From: Verrucomicrobiia bacterium
GTDB taxonomy: Bacteria; Verrucomicrobiota; Verrucomicrobiia; Verrucomicrobiales; DEV007
DNA: 34,194 nt
Direction: 5' to 3'
Assembly (NCBI GenBank): GCA_020439945.1
Contig: JAGRPB010000044.1
Coordinates: 1-34,194, forward strand
Positions within the stretch are counted from its first letter, which is position 1, and every line of letters begins with the position of its first letter. The notes beneath the pieces were generated by a model. It was not told the DNA's origin. It was given only the letters and a program-made list of their open reading frames with translations, and made no database searches. The translations under genes were made by a program, and so were the position numbers. Positions 33,765 through 34,194 of the stretch are shown here, piece by piece.

Positions 33765-34194
33765 ATGTCGCAAAAAAACCTCATCGGCCTCGGATTCCTT
33801 TTCACCGTCTGCCTGGCGGCCCTCACCTCGCACTCCGCGATCGCCGAGACGGATGACGAGGGATTCCGCCCCCTTCTCAACGGCAAGGATCTGACCGGCT
33901 GGGTGGTGGTGAACACCGCTCCCTCGACCTGGTCATTCAATGAGGAGGGCTACCTGGTCTGCACCGGGAAACCGATCGGCGAGATCCGGACGGAGAAGAT
34001 GTACCAGAATTTCATCCTCGAAGTGGAGTGGCGTCACCTGAAGCCGAAGGGCAATGCCGGGATCTTCCTCTGGGCCGACGACATCACCGCCCGCGGCCAG
34101 CCCTTCCATCGGGGGATCGAGGTCCAAGTGTTGGAGAACGCCTACGGTGACACGCAGAGTCACACGACCCACGGCGACATCTTTCCCATCCACG
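33765..34194 (+). CDS. Exported DUF1080 (3-keto-disaccharide hydrolase) protein, partial
   Basis: The first 143 codons are present; the rest is beyond the right edge. Residues 1-27 are a Sec signal ending SAIA. The domain opens with FRPLLNGKDLTGW (34-46), then YLVCTGKPIGEIRT, FILEVEWRH and GNAGIFLW, and continues to GIEVQVLENAYG. These are the standard DUF1080 landmarks of a jelly-roll fold. Some DUF1080 proteins hydrolyse 3-keto-glycosides made by sugar oxidation, which would suit the neighbouring exported TIM-barrel protein. That link is inferred from family knowledge. The start at 33765 is the first ATG that gives a signal peptide. Confidence 0.9.
   Translation, partial: MSQKNLIGLGFLFTVCLAALTSHSAIAETDDEGFRPLLNGKDLTGWVVVNTAPSTWSFNEEGYLVCTGKPIGEIRTEKMYQNFILEVEWRHLKPKGNAGIFLWADDITARGQPFHRGIEVQVLENAYGDTQSHTTHGDIFPIH

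Overview
The window is GC-rich (about 60% by eye), densely coded bacterial chromosome. Its gene content points to the Planctomycetes-Verrucomicrobia-Chlamydiae superphylum, most likely Verrucomicrobiota: a DUF1080 (3-keto-disaccharide hydrolase) protein, exported TIM-barrel isomerase-like proteins, a Gfo/Idh/MocA oxidoreductase, a large exported alpha/beta hydrolase, and start codons that mostly lack a Shine-Dalgarno sequence. This placement is an inference from gene content, not a phylogeny. I see no tRNA, rRNA, CRISPR array, insertion sequence or prophage.

Left part (1-8303, all minus strand). Transcription runs leftward through sucrose-phosphate phosphatase, sucrose-phosphate synthase, a ROK-type fructokinase and amylosucrase, then a YejB/YejE-type peptide ABC permease pair that leaves the window. 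The four sugar genes form a closed circuit. SPS and SPP make sucrose. Amylosucrase turns sucrose into alpha-1,4-glucan plus fructose. Fructokinase returns fructose to fructose-6-phosphate.

Middle (8531-15332, plus strand). A Gfo/Idh/MocA oxidoreductase is followed by a complete five-gene oligopeptide importer (oppABCDF). Next come two minus-strand genes for exported proteins (a PepSY-like hypothetical and a Tat-exported metallophosphoesterase). A plus-strand pair then encodes an ArsP/DUF318 permease and a DUF1980-like membrane protein with a 28-histidine loop, probably a metal transport or sensing unit. purH (minus) converges on that pair, and the rplM-rpsI ribosomal operon diverges from purH with its own promoter and a strong terminator.

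Right part (22559-34194). This holds a TIM-barrel isomerase/epimerase, a lipoprotein, an exported esterase-like hydrolase, a membrane-anchored protein, an FHA protein, an exported MsrB, and a protein-quality group (nitroreductase, Hsp20, Lon). The window ends with a Tat-exported TIM-barrel protein and the start of a DUF1080 protein.

Two genome-level signals run across these genes. First, a 33-nt palindromic element occurs four times between genes. Each copy lies 48-127 nt upstream of a gene start, and two of those genes begin peptide-transport operons. One copy carries a compensatory base change in its stem. Second, at least six genes have a sigma70-like -35/-10 pair whose -10 ends only 5-9 nt before the ATG, which predicts leaderless or nearly leaderless mRNAs. 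This fits the scarcity of Shine-Dalgarno sequences.
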